From a virus, in IMG/VR virus record IMGVR_UViG_3300027365_000009, positions 62,001 to 126,000 of that record: DNA of 64,000 nucleotides; one strand, given 5' to 3'. Each line of letters begins with the position of its first letter. Within the stretch, counting starts at the first letter, position 1. Of the stretch, positions 9,551 to 17,933 are shown in pieces. The notes under the pieces were generated by a model. That model saw only the letters and a list, made by a program, of their open reading frames with translations. It was not told where the DNA came from and did not search any database. The position numbers and the translations under genes were made by a program.

Positions 9551-9991
9551 TTACTCCTCATCTATGCGGTGGGATTCCATCCGCTTCATAAAATCACTAG
9601 AGGTCTCAGAAATCACGCCGATTTCCTCTTCCCCATCCACCAGTTCATGTTCCCCTAACTTCTCGGGATTGGCCTCGGGTACCGGTACGTGTTCCACACT
9701 TCCATCGGGATTGCGTTCAAACGGGTTGCGGTTCTGTTGCATCAGCACCATTTCCCGCATGGCCTCTGCCACTTCTTTGGAGCTATCCGCGTTACGTTCA
9801 TCAATGTTGTTCTTGCGATCATTGATGGCAGTGGTATCCATGTCCTTTAAGGCTTTCAGGACAATTTCAATGTCTTTCGGGTCATTGGGGATGGTCTCCT
9901 TGATGAAGTTATCCACCACCCGTTTGCGGATGTTTTGAGAATACGCTAACGTCTCCTCATATGACAGCCGGTCTTGGGCGTTATCGCTCAT
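9551..9991 (-). CDS. Hypothetical protein, acidic and helical (146 aa)
   Basis: Soluble, highly charged and mostly helical by composition (IRKRVVDNFIKETIP, VLKALKDMD, EVAEAMREMVLMQQ), with an acidic C-terminus (VDGEEEIGVISETSSD). AGGAGAG precedes the ATG. It is transcribed with the fibre-tip gene 7 bases downstream, so it may be a fibre-assembly or attachment factor. I do not recognise the family. Confidence 0.8.
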   Translation of the reverse strand: MSDNAQDRLSYEETLAYSQNIRKRVVDNFIKETIPNDPKDIEIVLKALKDMDTTAINDRKNNIDERNADSSKEVAEAMREMVLMQQNRNPFERNPDGSVEHVPVPEANPEKLGEHELVDGEEEIGVISETSSDFMKRMESHRIDEE

Positions 9992-10055
9992 CCTGTCTCT
10001 CCTACTACCTAAATTTACCCACCACGTTGATGGTGTGATGAGTAGACGACGTTTG

Positions 10056-10070
10056 ACATCTATATCATTG
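10056..10070 (+). promoter_or_regulatory. TATATCAC-type phage promoter (TATATCAT variant)
   Basis: ACATCTATATCATTG, one base from the motif found upstream of five other plus-strand genes or operons. It is 65 bases before the start of the 170-residue gene and is followed by a near-copy of the shared downstream CATG. It also lies in the divergent gap to the minus-strand fibre genes. Confidence 0.55.
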
Positions 10071-10132
10071 CCACGATGCCCCTAAGACTGGGCGTTTGCT
10101 CCACTAACCCATTCCCATAAGGAGCCACCACC

Positions 10133-10645
10133 ATGTTCGGTCGTCATATGCGACTGCGCCGTTACCTGCGCCAATACGAGGCGTTATCACCCAGTGCCAC
10201 CGACAGTCAAAATGTCGCCACTCAGCTCGCCGCCTTTTGGAAGGGAGTTCGATTACGTGATGTGTTGTCCATGCCCAATGACGTTCGTGGCGTGGCCACG
10301 CTAACGGTATGGTTTCCCAATCTGGAACAGCTGGTCAAGGAGTTGAAGTTACACAACGATCTGATCGCCGAACAAGACGACGGTGGATTGGAGTCCCGTA
10401 ATCGGAAAACCATTCAAGAACGCACCACCGTGATCCTGGATTTCTACTTTGCGGATGCCAATCACTACCCTGTTGATGAAACCCACCTCTTAAGGCGCCT
10501 ACAAGGCCTCTTACAGGAGCATTCGTATTTAGTTGACCAGTATGAGGGGCATTACTACCAACGCCTCTCAGAGCGCTTCTACGACGATGTCATCGCCCTT
10601 ACCCAAACCCTACTCGACGCTAACCGACCCAAGGAGTCTCCGTAA
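10133..10645 (+). CDS. Hypothetical protein (170 aa)
   Basis: First gene of a plus-strand run of four. The ATG follows AAGGAG, with a promoter-like motif about 65 bases upstream. The product is helical and soluble, with a basic start (MFGRHMRLRRYLRQYE) and many Gln/Leu/Asp residues. There is no membrane segment and no known motif. The promoter type suggests early expression. Confidence 0.75.
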   Translation: MFGRHMRLRRYLRQYEALSPSATDSQNVATQLAAFWKGVRLRDVLSMPNDVRGVATLTVWFPNLEQLVKELKLHNDLIAEQDDGGLESRNRKTIQERTTVILDFYFADANHYPVDETHLLRRLQGLLQEHSYLVDQYEGHYYQRLSERFYDDVIALTQTLLDANRPKESP

Positions 10646-10736
10646 CGCCTTATCGCCTACCCCACTACCCTGTGGTGTCATCAGACACCGGGCCTTGCCC
10701 ATTGACCGTTGGTCAACCATTAGAGAGAATACGACG

Positions 10737-11504
10737 ATGTCTAAGACCGTAAAAGAGCTGCTGAGTGACCCTTTAAAGGGGACGAACCGCGCTCACGGGA
10801 TACTTTGCTATCTCTTCCGTCATGTCCTGCTGTGGCGAAAGGTGAATCAGTTCGCCTGGGACAAACGAGCGAAACTCTTCTTTGACAAGCCCCACAACAA
10901 GAACAACCAAGATAAAGGGAACTTGAATAAGGCATTAGTGCATGACGAGTTTACCTGGGCGACGTTTAAAGAAGCCATCGATTTTCTAAACCCAGTGTCA
11001 GCGACCCTGACAATTCAGCTGACCTGGAAAAGCGGACGGATATCACGCTACACTGTCGTGATCGATCCTGCCGAAGACGAGTCTGATCCTGAAGTCAATA
11101 CGTTTGACATGCAAGAAGGAGAAGGCAGTGATGTCTTTGCGAATAAGAAGAAGCCGACCAGTACCTTGGCTCGCCTTTTTCGTAAGATCGTCGCGGAAGA
11201 AGACATCAACGCCACACAGTGGGCGGCATTACTGGAAGCTTATGCGCGTAATCCTGTGAATGGGATTGCCCAGAACAGTCGGGAAATCAATCAAGCGATT
11301 TCCGGTCTCCAGCGCATGTTGCTCTCCCCCCGCATGTCATGGGGGACGTTCCGTAAGGGGCTTCTGGTCCTTGGGCCGAAACAAGAAGACTACATCCTTG
11401 AGATGCGGTGGTCCAAGAAACCCGGAGACGTCACCACCCATGTGGTCACCCTACGTGATCCGCTCACGATGGTACCCCCACCGCTGGAATCGGACTCCGA
11501 ATAA
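10737..11504 (+). CDS. Hypothetical protein (255 aa)
   Basis: The ATG at 10737 gives MSKTVKELLSDPLKGTNR and follows AGAGAG; the open frame reaches further upstream but would overlap the previous gene. The product repeats a pattern: FTWATFKEAIDFLNPVSATL with LTIQLTWKSGRIS, and later MSWGTFRKGLLVLGP with YILEMRWSK. This suggests two related alpha/beta halves of about 110 residues. I recognise no catalytic motif. It shares the plus-strand run with the 170- and 154-residue genes. Confidence 0.75.
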   Translation: MSKTVKELLSDPLKGTNRAHGILCYLFRHVLLWRKVNQFAWDKRAKLFFDKPHNKNNQDKGNLNKALVHDEFTWATFKEAIDFLNPVSATLTIQLTWKSGRISRYTVVIDPAEDESDPEVNTFDMQEGEGSDVFANKKKPTSTLARLFRKIVAEEDINATQWAALLEAYARNPVNGIAQNSREINQAISGLQRMLLSPRMSWGTFRKGLLVLGPKQEDYILEMRWSKKPGDVTTHVVTLRDPLTMVPPPLESDSE

Positions 11505-11523
11505 TCAACACTAAGGAAACGGC

Positions 11524-11988
11524 ATGTCGCAGGTAGCTTTCACCTATAACGACGTCACCTCACGCGATGGGGTGGCACACATCAATATCGGCAGTCTGGC
11601 GAAGACCGCCCTGGGGCGGCACCTGGGGTACTACCACGCCAGTCCCAAGTCCACCATCGATGGACAATCGTTCTCTCTGTACGCGGGGTTCTATTACTAC
11701 CTGATCACAGAAGGGGACAATCGGCGTTTTCTCACGGCCACCACACGACAGGAGCTGGGGGCGAAACGGAAATACCGGTGGGAGAACGTGCCAGGTATTG
11801 AGACACACCTCGAAAGTGTGCTGAGCTACAACCTACGGCAGTCGCCCATGGCGATACCGTTAATCATCCGACATCCCTTACCCCTAGTGTGGGAGGAGCC
11901 CGACCGCGCCCTGACGAACGCTGAGAAGCGGTGGTTACGGGTGGTACAACGCACGGTGGACCGTTTGCGGTTTGAACACACCCAGTGA
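11524..11988 (+). CDS. Hypothetical protein (154 aa)
   Basis: The ATG at 11524 follows AAGGAAAC, 19 bases after the previous stop. The product (MSQVAFTYNDVTSRDG...) is soluble, alpha/beta in appearance and basic near the C-terminus. No family recognised. A strong terminator follows directly. Confidence 0.75.
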   Translation: MSQVAFTYNDVTSRDGVAHINIGSLAKTALGRHLGYYHASPKSTIDGQSFSLYAGFYYYLITEGDNRRFLTATTRQELGAKRKYRWENVPGIETHLESVLSYNLRQSPMAIPLIIRHPLPLVWEEPDRALTNAEKRWLRVVQRTVDRLRFEHTQ

Positions 11989-11998
11989 CGGCAGACGA

Positions 11999-12039
11999 CC
12001 CTCCCTACGGGGAGGGCGTTTATCTCGTCTTTTTTTTTT
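11999..12039 (+). terminator. Rho-independent terminator
   Basis: CCCTCCC-TACG-GGGAGGG stem (11999-12016), then a run of ten T residues at 12030-12039. It ends the 10.1-12.0 kb transcript. Confidence 0.75.
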
Positions 12040-12078
12040 GTCCCCGATCTTATAGTTCACCCATCAAAGGATTCTCTC

Positions 12079-13059
12079 ATGTCACGTATTGCCAATCCTG
12101 TTTTTAACGGCTCTCCCTTAGATGACCTTCAAGCTGTTGATGTCTACAATGAAGTTGCTGATAGTGTCCGTAATAGCTTCACCACACAGTTTTCTGCCTT
12201 TGGTCAATCCCTCCAAGATAGCCTCGGACAACTGACCGGCGGTCTTGGAAACCTCCGTGGTGACTTAAAAGGGGGACTCGCCGATACCCGAGAAGCCACC
12301 CAGCGTATCCGCGATGCGCTACGAGGTGCTAAGGGCGATCTAGATAAGTTACGCGATAATTTGAAAACTAATATCATCGCATCCACCGGCATCGACGTTG
12401 AGGGCCTAAAAGAACTCAAGGTGACGGTTGAGGGGGAAATTAAACGCTTTAAAACAGCAGACCTGGGAAGTGCTAAAGGCGTCATGTCCCTTGCTCGTGA
12501 CCTCACCGGCAGTGACCTATTTGACGTCGTGGATTTTGGTGCTGAAGTGGGACTTTTCCGTGGGGTGCTGGAAGAAATCTCGGCGTGGGGAGTACCAGAG
12601 CTCATTGATGAGGTCTTAGGTAATATTGATGACCCTGCCATGCGCCGCCGGGTAGTCCAGGAAAGTACCGGTGTCCTGAGCACCAATGGGGATATTGATA
12701 GCATTGAAGCTATCCTCAATCAGGTAGGTGCGGCTCCCTTAACGGCGGGTCGCCCTGACTTCCCCAAGCAGGTCTTACAACGTTATAAGTTCAAGAAGGG
12801 GACCACACCAGCGGATTACCCCGCACGGTTAACCCAACTGACGGGGGTCATGAATCGCCTTCAGTTTGATTGGCTCTGGACGCAACGAGGTGGGGAGGCA
12901 GTATGGAACTTGAGTTTGATCCAACATGCCAGTGACGACGCCCGTACGTTGTTTCTGTCCACTGAAGAGTACCGCACACCAATGTTAATCGCGGGACACT
13001 ATACGTCAGTGCCCGTGACTACATTAATGCGTGAGACCTATCCAGGTATTGCAGTGTGA
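12079..13059 (+). CDS. Probable virion protein (326 aa)
   Basis: The N-terminal third is helical and heptad-like (FSAFGQSLQDSLGQL, DTREATQRIRDALRG, LDKLRDNLKTNI), which fits a coiled coil. The C-terminal half is globular with no known motif and includes RYKFKKGTTPADYPARLTQL. It stands alone between two terminators, convergent with the prohead protease gene. Position next to the capsid and polymerase block suggests a structural or assembly protein; this is inference only. Confidence 0.75.
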   Translation: MSRIANPVFNGSPLDDLQAVDVYNEVADSVRNSFTTQFSAFGQSLQDSLGQLTGGLGNLRGDLKGGLADTREATQRIRDALRGAKGDLDKLRDNLKTNIIASTGIDVEGLKELKVTVEGEIKRFKTADLGSAKGVMSLARDLTGSDLFDVVDFGAEVGLFRGVLEEISAWGVPELIDEVLGNIDDPAMRRRVVQESTGVLSTNGDIDSIEAILNQVGAAPLTAGRPDFPKQVLQRYKFKKGTTPADYPARLTQLTGVMNRLQFDWLWTQRGGEAVWNLSLIQHASDDARTLFLSTEEYRTPMLIAGHYTSVPVTTLMRETYPGIAV

Positions 13060-13060
13060 C

Positions 13061-13088
13061 AAAAAAAAAAGCCTCCCCGAAGGGAGGC
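13061..13088. terminator. Bidirectional terminator between convergent genes
   Basis: An A10 run (13061-13070) followed by GCCTCCC-CGAA-GGGAGGC (13071-13088). For the minus-strand protease operon the A-run is read as a U-run after the hairpin, making a strong terminator. The same stem serves the plus-strand gene ending at 13059. Confidence 0.8.
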
Positions 13089-13098
13089 GTTTCTGCCA

Positions 13099-13863
13099 TC
13101 ACCATCCCAAGTACGCCGGGGTCGACGCTTTTTCGGTGGTCTTCTCCCACCCTAAATCACGGGCCAGAGTTTCATAATCCACTTGAGCCGATTCCATCCC
13201 TGATGCCATCTGAGCCTTTTGTTCTTCGGCCAGGCCCCACAGCATGGTTGGGGTGAGTTCGACCTCTGAGAAGGACTCTAACGCCGGAGAGTAATACTTA
13301 TTGGCGTTATAGATACCGCCTTCGTTGACAAAGTCCCAGGTCACGATATCGCGGGTGTACTTTACGCCGCGCATCATGTCATCCACGGTGAGACTGCGCA
13401 CTGAGAAGTAGACGTTCTCGTGAGGATTATCTAACGCGTCCTTCAGGACTTGGCCATAAGGACCCGAGGGACGTACCTCACCGATGACCACAGTGACAGG
13501 ACGCCCTTTATCGTCCTTCTGGCCCGGTTCAAGACGCAGGTTACGGATATGGAACGCCACCCGATCGGAATCGATCTGGCGAATCCGTCCAATAAAGGCT
13601 TGGTCAGATTGCCCTGCCTGTTTCTCCGGGTGTTTGTACTCACCGCGCAGTACCCCCTTCTCCAACATCCGTATCAGGGGTGAGCCCTGTTGGAAGAACG
13701 GTACTGCCGATTGCAGGTCATAGAACATCCCGGCGCTGTTATACGCCCCATAGGCGCCTAACACGACAGTGTAATACCCATCCTCATCAGGGGTCAGTAC
13801 CCCTTTCTTTTGGGTGCCCATGAGCATGGTACAGCCCATACTCACACTACGTTTCGGTTGCAT
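13099..13863 (-). CDS. Prohead protease, herpes/T4 gp21-like (phiKZ gp175-like)
   Basis: Capsid maturation protease that cleaves scaffold and capsid proteins inside the prohead. The chain (254 residues) shows the assemblin-type layout: GEYKHPE (about residue 75, candidate catalytic His), RIRQIDSDRVAFHIRNLRL, then IGEVRPSGPYGQVLKDAL and VYFSVRSLTVDD with the candidate Ser nucleophile. This matches T4 gp21-type enzymes in order and spacing, though identity is low. AGGAGAG precedes the ATG. The position just beyond the RNA polymerase genes matches phiKZ as I remember it. Confidence 0.72.
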   Translation of the reverse strand: MQPKRSVSMGCTMLMGTQKKGVLTPDEDGYYTVVLGAYGAYNSAGMFYDLQSAVPFFQQGSPLIRMLEKGVLRGEYKHPEKQAGQSDQAFIGRIRQIDSDRVAFHIRNLRLEPGQKDDKGRPVTVVIGEVRPSGPYGQVLKDALDNPHENVYFSVRSLTVDDMMRGVKYTRDIVTWDFVNEGGIYNANKYYSPALESFSEVELTPTMLWGLAEEQKAQMASGMESAQVDYETLARDLGWEKTTEKASTPAYLGW

Positions 13864-13872
13864 GTTTCTCTC

Positions 13873-14589
13873 CTACGTCCTCAATAACTGTTCGATCCGC
13901 TCCACTCGCTCACTGGGATTCACCAACGCTGAAGTCACACCATCGCTAAAGTACGCACCAATTAATTTACTGGTAGTATCGCTCGTATTATAGATCACGC
14001 TTCGGAAGGGCACGACCTTAGGGGCAAGTCGGTATACGTCCTCAACCTTCTTAATGGCGTGACGGTACAACCGTGTGATCTCTTTAGGGTCGCGGGCAAT
14101 GGTAGAGATGATCAACTCCAACACCGCCGGGTTCCCCAAGTTCATCCCTGCGTGTTCTTTTGCCGTTTCAAACAACTTGGCCATATCAAAGTAGTTCATG
14201 AACCACGGGATACGGCCCTTGGCTACAAACTCATCGTAGATATAGTAAGTTAAGGTGTTGTTCTGGACGAGGTCGGTGGAGTCAAACACCCGATCCCCTG
14301 CCTGGAAGTGGAACTCCAGGTAGTTCTCTTCTTCGATCTCTACGGTCTCGGTGCTGGCCGGGTTGATGCGCATCATCGCGTTGGTCAGGGATACCGCGTA
14401 ATCCTGATCCACGATAATGGCAAAGATGCCGAGGATATACACCTCGGCACCAATGCTGGCCAACTGACGATTCAGGTACCGCTCGGGTACCTGAATCTTA
14501 CACGGTTTCGTCGTGACAATCCCGCCGTCCGACGTCTCCTTCAGGACCGCATTGACCGCCTCAGCATTACGCCGGTACGGTGTCGTCAT
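13873..14589 (-). CDS. Virion-associated hypothetical protein (238 aa)
   Basis: The start MTTPYRRNAEAVN at 14589 is preferred because GAGGAGAG lies at -9; the open frame reaches 14619. Soluble alpha/beta protein with no membrane segment. It includes the patterns YVLGIF-like VYILGIFAIIVDQDY and ELIISTIARDPKEITRLYRH. It overlaps the end of the 547-residue gene by 23 bases and precedes the protease by 9 bases, so it belongs to the capsid/polymerase operon. It may correspond to a phiKZ-type virion protein; family not recognised. Confidence 0.75.
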   Translation of the reverse strand: MTTPYRRNAEAVNAVLKETSDGGIVTTKPCKIQVPERYLNRQLASIGAEVYILGIFAIIVDQDYAVSLTNAMMRINPASTETVEIEEENYLEFHFQAGDRVFDSTDLVQNNTLTYYIYDEFVAKGRIPWFMNYFDMAKLFETAKEHAGMNLGNPAVLELIISTIARDPKEITRLYRHAIKKVEDVYRLAPKVVPFRSVIYNTSDTTSKLIGAYFSDGVTSALVNPSERVERIEQLLRT

Positions 14590-16210
14590 GCGTCTCGCTC
14601 TCCTCAGCCTTTTCCTCATCGTCAGTGGTGACGTCCGCTTCTTCTTCGCTCACGTCCTCACCACGCTCGGGCTCTTGCGCCGGGTTCTCCGCTTCGTGTT
14701 CAGTGACGACTTCACTGTCAGCCACTTCACGAATATCCGGGGTAAACGGCTCACTGCGAATCTGCTTAGCCAGCCACTGGGCGGTCATCTCGACGGTGGC
14801 GAGAGTTGCCAGCTCACGTGCCGGGATGTCCCCATGAACCTTTGCCATCCGATCCATGGCGGTAAGGAACTCTTCATAAGGCGTATTGGGGTAATACACA
14901 CGACACACCAGACGTACGATAGTCCGCCACGGGTCATCAAAGTGCTCCTCCCGCAGGGCCTTGAGTTCTTTACTTGCCCGCTCGACCAGTTCGTTATACC
15001 CAATCGAAGGCAGGGCTCCAGACAACTCATCGTTCTGATCGTTCAGGTTGGGAGCATCCACCAGCAACATGCGCAGGTTGTCCCGACGCTTCTTCAGGAA
15101 ACGGTCCATCGCTGTCTGACGGATCAGGTGATGACGGCGCTTCCAACGACGCACCAGTTCTTCACGGGCCTCTTCGAGGTCCTTGGCGTGCATGCGGGTC
15201 GGCGCTTCAACAGCCGCCCCCAGCAGTACTTCGATATCCCCACCCTGTTCGAGCCAGTCGGTGTAGATATCGCCGTTAACATGCACGGTAATCATGTCAT
15301 TGCCGTACCGGGCATCACGCTCGACGTCGTAGCGGAACACCACCCGCTCACGTTCCCGTGCCTTGGCGCGAAACTCGTACGCCTGACACAGCAGGGCACC
15401 CATCAGGCTGTGCAGCTGACTCATGCCATGGTGCCATTCGTCGATGGACACCGACTCACCCGCCACGTCCTGCGGCTCTTTACAGAGGTACGCGGTCAGC
15501 AGATAGGCGATCAAGATTTGGTCCAGACAAAACGGCAGGTTACCCCGTGACGCAAACGAAATATCGCTCAGGGTGATTTCCCGACGATGACCAAACAGCA
15601 GATCCCAAACGGCACCGATTTCAAACTCATGGTCCTCTCGCGCCAGCAACCATTCGGTGGTGGTCTTGGCATCAACATGTTTGTTGTCGGCAATCCATTC
15701 CACCAGGGTCTCAACGGAAGGACGATCGATAATGAATGACCGATAACTTTCCTTGGGGCGCTGGTTACAATAGCCTTCCAGGATATGTGTGGTCAGCGTC
15801 GGATCATTGTGGATCTCATGGAAGACAAACGGTTTAACTTCCAGCTTGGGGACGCGCTGGTGGTCGCCAATGGTGTCGTAGTCTTCCTTCATGCGTTTAC
15901 AGACCGGCACCACCACACCACGCACCTGAGTCAGCATGCGCTTCAGGCCCTGGGCCATCAGGTCAGTGAGTTGGTCGAACTCTTCCTCGTTGCCTTCTGA
16001 GGTGGTCTGGTTGGCCTTTTCGATCAAGGTGTTGATCTTCTGGCCCCGCTCACGTGTGAACGGGCAGTAATCGGCATCCACCGCGGTGCGAATCTGAGAA
16101 GCCATCACCCCCACCGGGTAATGGTCAGATTTCGGAGTCAGGACCAGGCGGTTGTCGGTCAGTGCTGCCGCTACTGAGCTGACCACCGGGATCGTGGGTC
16201 GCTTTAACAT
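14567..16210 (-). CDS. Probable virion protein with acidic tail (547 aa)
   Basis: Long, mostly helical and charged (residues 1-480), ending in a very acidic segment of about 60 residues (GEDVSEEEADVTTDDEEK). The basic helix VRRWKRRHHLIRQTAMDRFL is in the middle. No enzyme motif seen. AAGGAGAG precedes the ATG. It is flanked by a 66-residue gene and the 238-residue gene in the operon that runs from RNA polymerase to the protease, which points to a head or inner-body component. Acidic tails are common in scaffold-like proteins, so a scaffold role is possible but unproven. Confidence 0.8.
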   Translation of the reverse strand: MLKRPTIPVVSSVAAALTDNRLVLTPKSDHYPVGVMASQIRTAVDADYCPFTRERGQKINTLIEKANQTTSEGNEEEFDQLTDLMAQGLKRMLTQVRGVVVPVCKRMKEDYDTIGDHQRVPKLEVKPFVFHEIHNDPTLTTHILEGYCNQRPKESYRSFIIDRPSVETLVEWIADNKHVDAKTTTEWLLAREDHEFEIGAVWDLLFGHRREITLSDISFASRGNLPFCLDQILIAYLLTAYLCKEPQDVAGESVSIDEWHHGMSQLHSLMGALLCQAYEFRAKARERERVVFRYDVERDARYGNDMITVHVNGDIYTDWLEQGGDIEVLLGAAVEAPTRMHAKDLEEAREELVRRWKRRHHLIRQTAMDRFLKKRRDNLRMLLVDAPNLNDQNDELSGALPSIGYNELVERASKELKALREEHFDDPWRTIVRLVCRVYYPNTPYEEFLTAMDRMAKVHGDIPARELATLATVEMTAQWLAKQIRSEPFTPDIREVADSEVVTEHEAENPAQEPERGEDVSEEEADVTTDDEEKAEESETHDDTVPA

Positions 16211-16222
16211 GGTATTCTCTCC

Positions 16223-16423
16223 TTAGGCGCCCAGGATCTTACCCAGACGGCTGGCCAGAAGTTCTTGGATATCACGGGTTTCTTGGGTCTCTCCATTGAT
16301 CTGGGTGGAAGTTTCCTCCCCACCCAGAACTTTCTGAAGAGCTCCCTCACCCAGGGCAACCGCGCCAGCCAGCACGGTTACGTTTTCTGCGTATGCCTTA
16401 TTCGGGCTTTGGGGCTTGGCCAT
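16223..16423 (-). CDS. Small conserved-context protein (66 aa)
   Basis: The start MAKPQSPNKAYAENV has AGGAGAG at -6. It overlaps the last 26 bases of the third beta-subunit exon, so it is coupled to RNA polymerase translation. The middle is Ala/Gly/Leu-rich (VLAGAVALGEGALQKVLGG) and the end is helical (IQELLASRLGKILGA). Function unknown; it may be a small virion or polymerase-associated protein. Confidence 0.7.
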   Translation of the reverse strand: MAKPQSPNKAYAENVTVLAGAVALGEGALQKVLGGEETSTQINGETQETRDIQELLASRLGKILGA

Positions 16424-16634
16424 CTTTCTCTCCTCGATAAACCGCCGCTACATGTTGGGATAGGCTCCGGAGAAGCCGGTTGGTGGTCCCCATCAGTTTG
16501 GGTGACAATACCATCCGGTCTTCGATACTGGTGTTACCGAATATGGCGTCCAGGGGCTGACCTGATTCAGTACGGTTCTCACCTGACATGACACGAGACA
16601 CCACAGTCTTCATCTGGTTGGCAAAGACGAATTT
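16398..16634 (-). CDS. RNA polymerase beta subunit, exon 3 of 3
   Basis: This exon encodes the last 78 residues of the phage beta subunit. It begins KFVFANQMKTVVSRVM; joined to exon 2 (..PAGVGD) it recreates the pattern of E. coli beta PGDKMAGRHGNKGVIS, with both active-site lysines (K1065 and K1073 in E. coli) at the correct spacing of eight. It then continues GQPLDAIFGNTSIEDRMV, like DIVLNPLGVPSRMNIGQ in bacteria. The stop at 16398 overlaps the 66-residue gene. The frame has an internal ATG at 16613, but starting there would lose the first lysine, so splicing rather than re-initiation is the better reading. Confidence 0.85.
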   Translation of the reverse strand, partial: KFVFANQMKTVVSRVMSGENRTESGQPLDAIFGNTSIEDRMVLSPKLMGTTNRLLRSLSQHVAAVYRGEKDGQAPKPE

Positions 16635-17012
16635 CTACTGCTTTCATATGGCATCGTTACTACCATACCGTCCCGTCGTTGTATATCCAACGATGGACTG
16701 CTCCAGGCTTTCCCTGGACGTAAAGACTATATCTTCTCCTTCAGCATGACCTGGTCAGGAGGCTCCCATTTCGAGGTCACTTGACCCCTACACCGTGGTA
16801 AACGGTTAGTCGTTGAACGTTCCCCGTGGGGTCCTTTAGGACCCGGTAGGGGCTTCGCTGCTGATTGCCCAATCCTTCTACTTGTCAAGCCGTCAACACC
16901 TGCTTTCGCGGTGCTTGTGGCAAGAAGGCTCTAAGGGGTTCCCAGCAATTAGAGAGCATTCACTTAACCCTTTCGGATTAAGCGGACTGTGTTACTGCAC
17001 TCGGCAGTCACA
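16635..17012 (-). ncRNA. Group I intron 2 in the RNA polymerase beta gene (no ORF)
   Basis: A 378-base insertion with group I core elements read on the minus strand: P-like AATTGCTGGGAAC near 16939-16950, R-like GTTCAACGACTA at 16807-16818, and S-like GAAGATATAGTC at 16725-16736. The predicted 5' exon ends in T (..GGTGAT at 17013) and the intron ends in G (..GCAGTAG, then AAATTCGTC), as expected. Removal joins GD to K in the active-site motif GDK. It holds no open frame of useful size and so depends on its own RNA fold and possibly trans-acting mobility. The exact boundary could be off by a few bases. Confidence 0.85.
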
Positions 17013-17933
17013 ATCACCAACCCCCGCAGGGATGTCGTGGTCAATGTACACCTGAATGGCCAGGGTATCCGGATCAAGCGCATTACCTTCCACACGGAAA
17101 CTGGTATCGACTTCCCCGGTAAAGGGAGGTTGACCCAATTGTTTCGCACGCTTCTTGCGTTGCTTGTCCGACCATCCCGCCAGTTCTTGGAGGGATTCTG
17201 AGAGGTCCTCAAATTCCCCGTGGTAGAAACACTCCACACGACTGACCGTACCGACCACCTTCGCTCGGGGTGTCATCGCTGACAGACGCCGTAACGTATC
17301 GAGTGCGGCGTCGTCAAATAACGGATTCTCGGCAGTCTCCGGATCTTCAATCGTACATAAGATTGTCTCGAGGTCAACGTGATCACCCTCTTTAACGAGA
17401 CCTGAGACACTTTGGTCGAACTTCACCTGAATAGTTCGTACCTCCGTGGTCTGGGTGGTCATCTTTTTGGCCATGGCCTCAGAGATCACCGAGCCATCTT
17501 CCAGCGTGTCAATGTTGTCGATCAATGCAGTACGACAAAGGGCTCCCGGCTTTAACGTCACCTGACCAGGATTGAACACATCGGGGGTGAAGTACTTTCG
17601 GTTATAGGCAATGACATCGCCTTGGTTAACCTTATCCCCTTTCTTGAAGTCAGTGACGACCTCGTGCGGGTAAGTTACCCCGGCCGCTTTACCGTAGCGC
17701 TTCCCCAACTCGACCTTCTTGACACTTCCATCTGTATACGTCACGGTAATGGCGGTCTTGGTAACATCAGTGACCTTACCATCGGCCTCCGCCGTGGCCG
17801 CAAACAGATCCGTCATTCGGTGCGGAATGACCTGTTCATAGCCTGTCCGGAGTGGAATCGGCTCATACCCATCAGCATACACACTCTGTTGATTCTGGAT
17901 AGCGACAAAATTTATTCTTTTTGCATCGTCATG
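17013..17933 (-). CDS. RNA polymerase beta subunit, exon 2 of 3
   Basis: Encodes 307 residues beginning HDDAKRINFVAIQNQQS, aligning with E. coli beta HDDANRALMGANMQRQ. It continues through a region like the bacterial flap and external-2 domains (YPHEVVTDFKKGDKVNQGDV, VNQGDVIAYNRKYF, GALCRTALI), and ends LAIQVYIDHDIPAGVGD just before the GDK lysine. The open frame begins right after the intron-1 end, with no proper start codon or ribosome site, and ends a few codons inside intron 2. Both facts support splicing. Confidence 0.87.

Noticed and set aside
14513-15550. 345-codon plus-strand frame
   Set aside because: Antisense to the 547-residue virion gene; no ribosome site, wrong strand for the operon and low-complexity product.
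16640-17000. Frameshift or sequencing error in rpoB as an explanation for the split genes
   Set aside because: The interruptions are 378 to 2,061 bases long, contain group I core elements, and restore frame exactly at T-G bounded junctions, so single-base errors cannot explain them.
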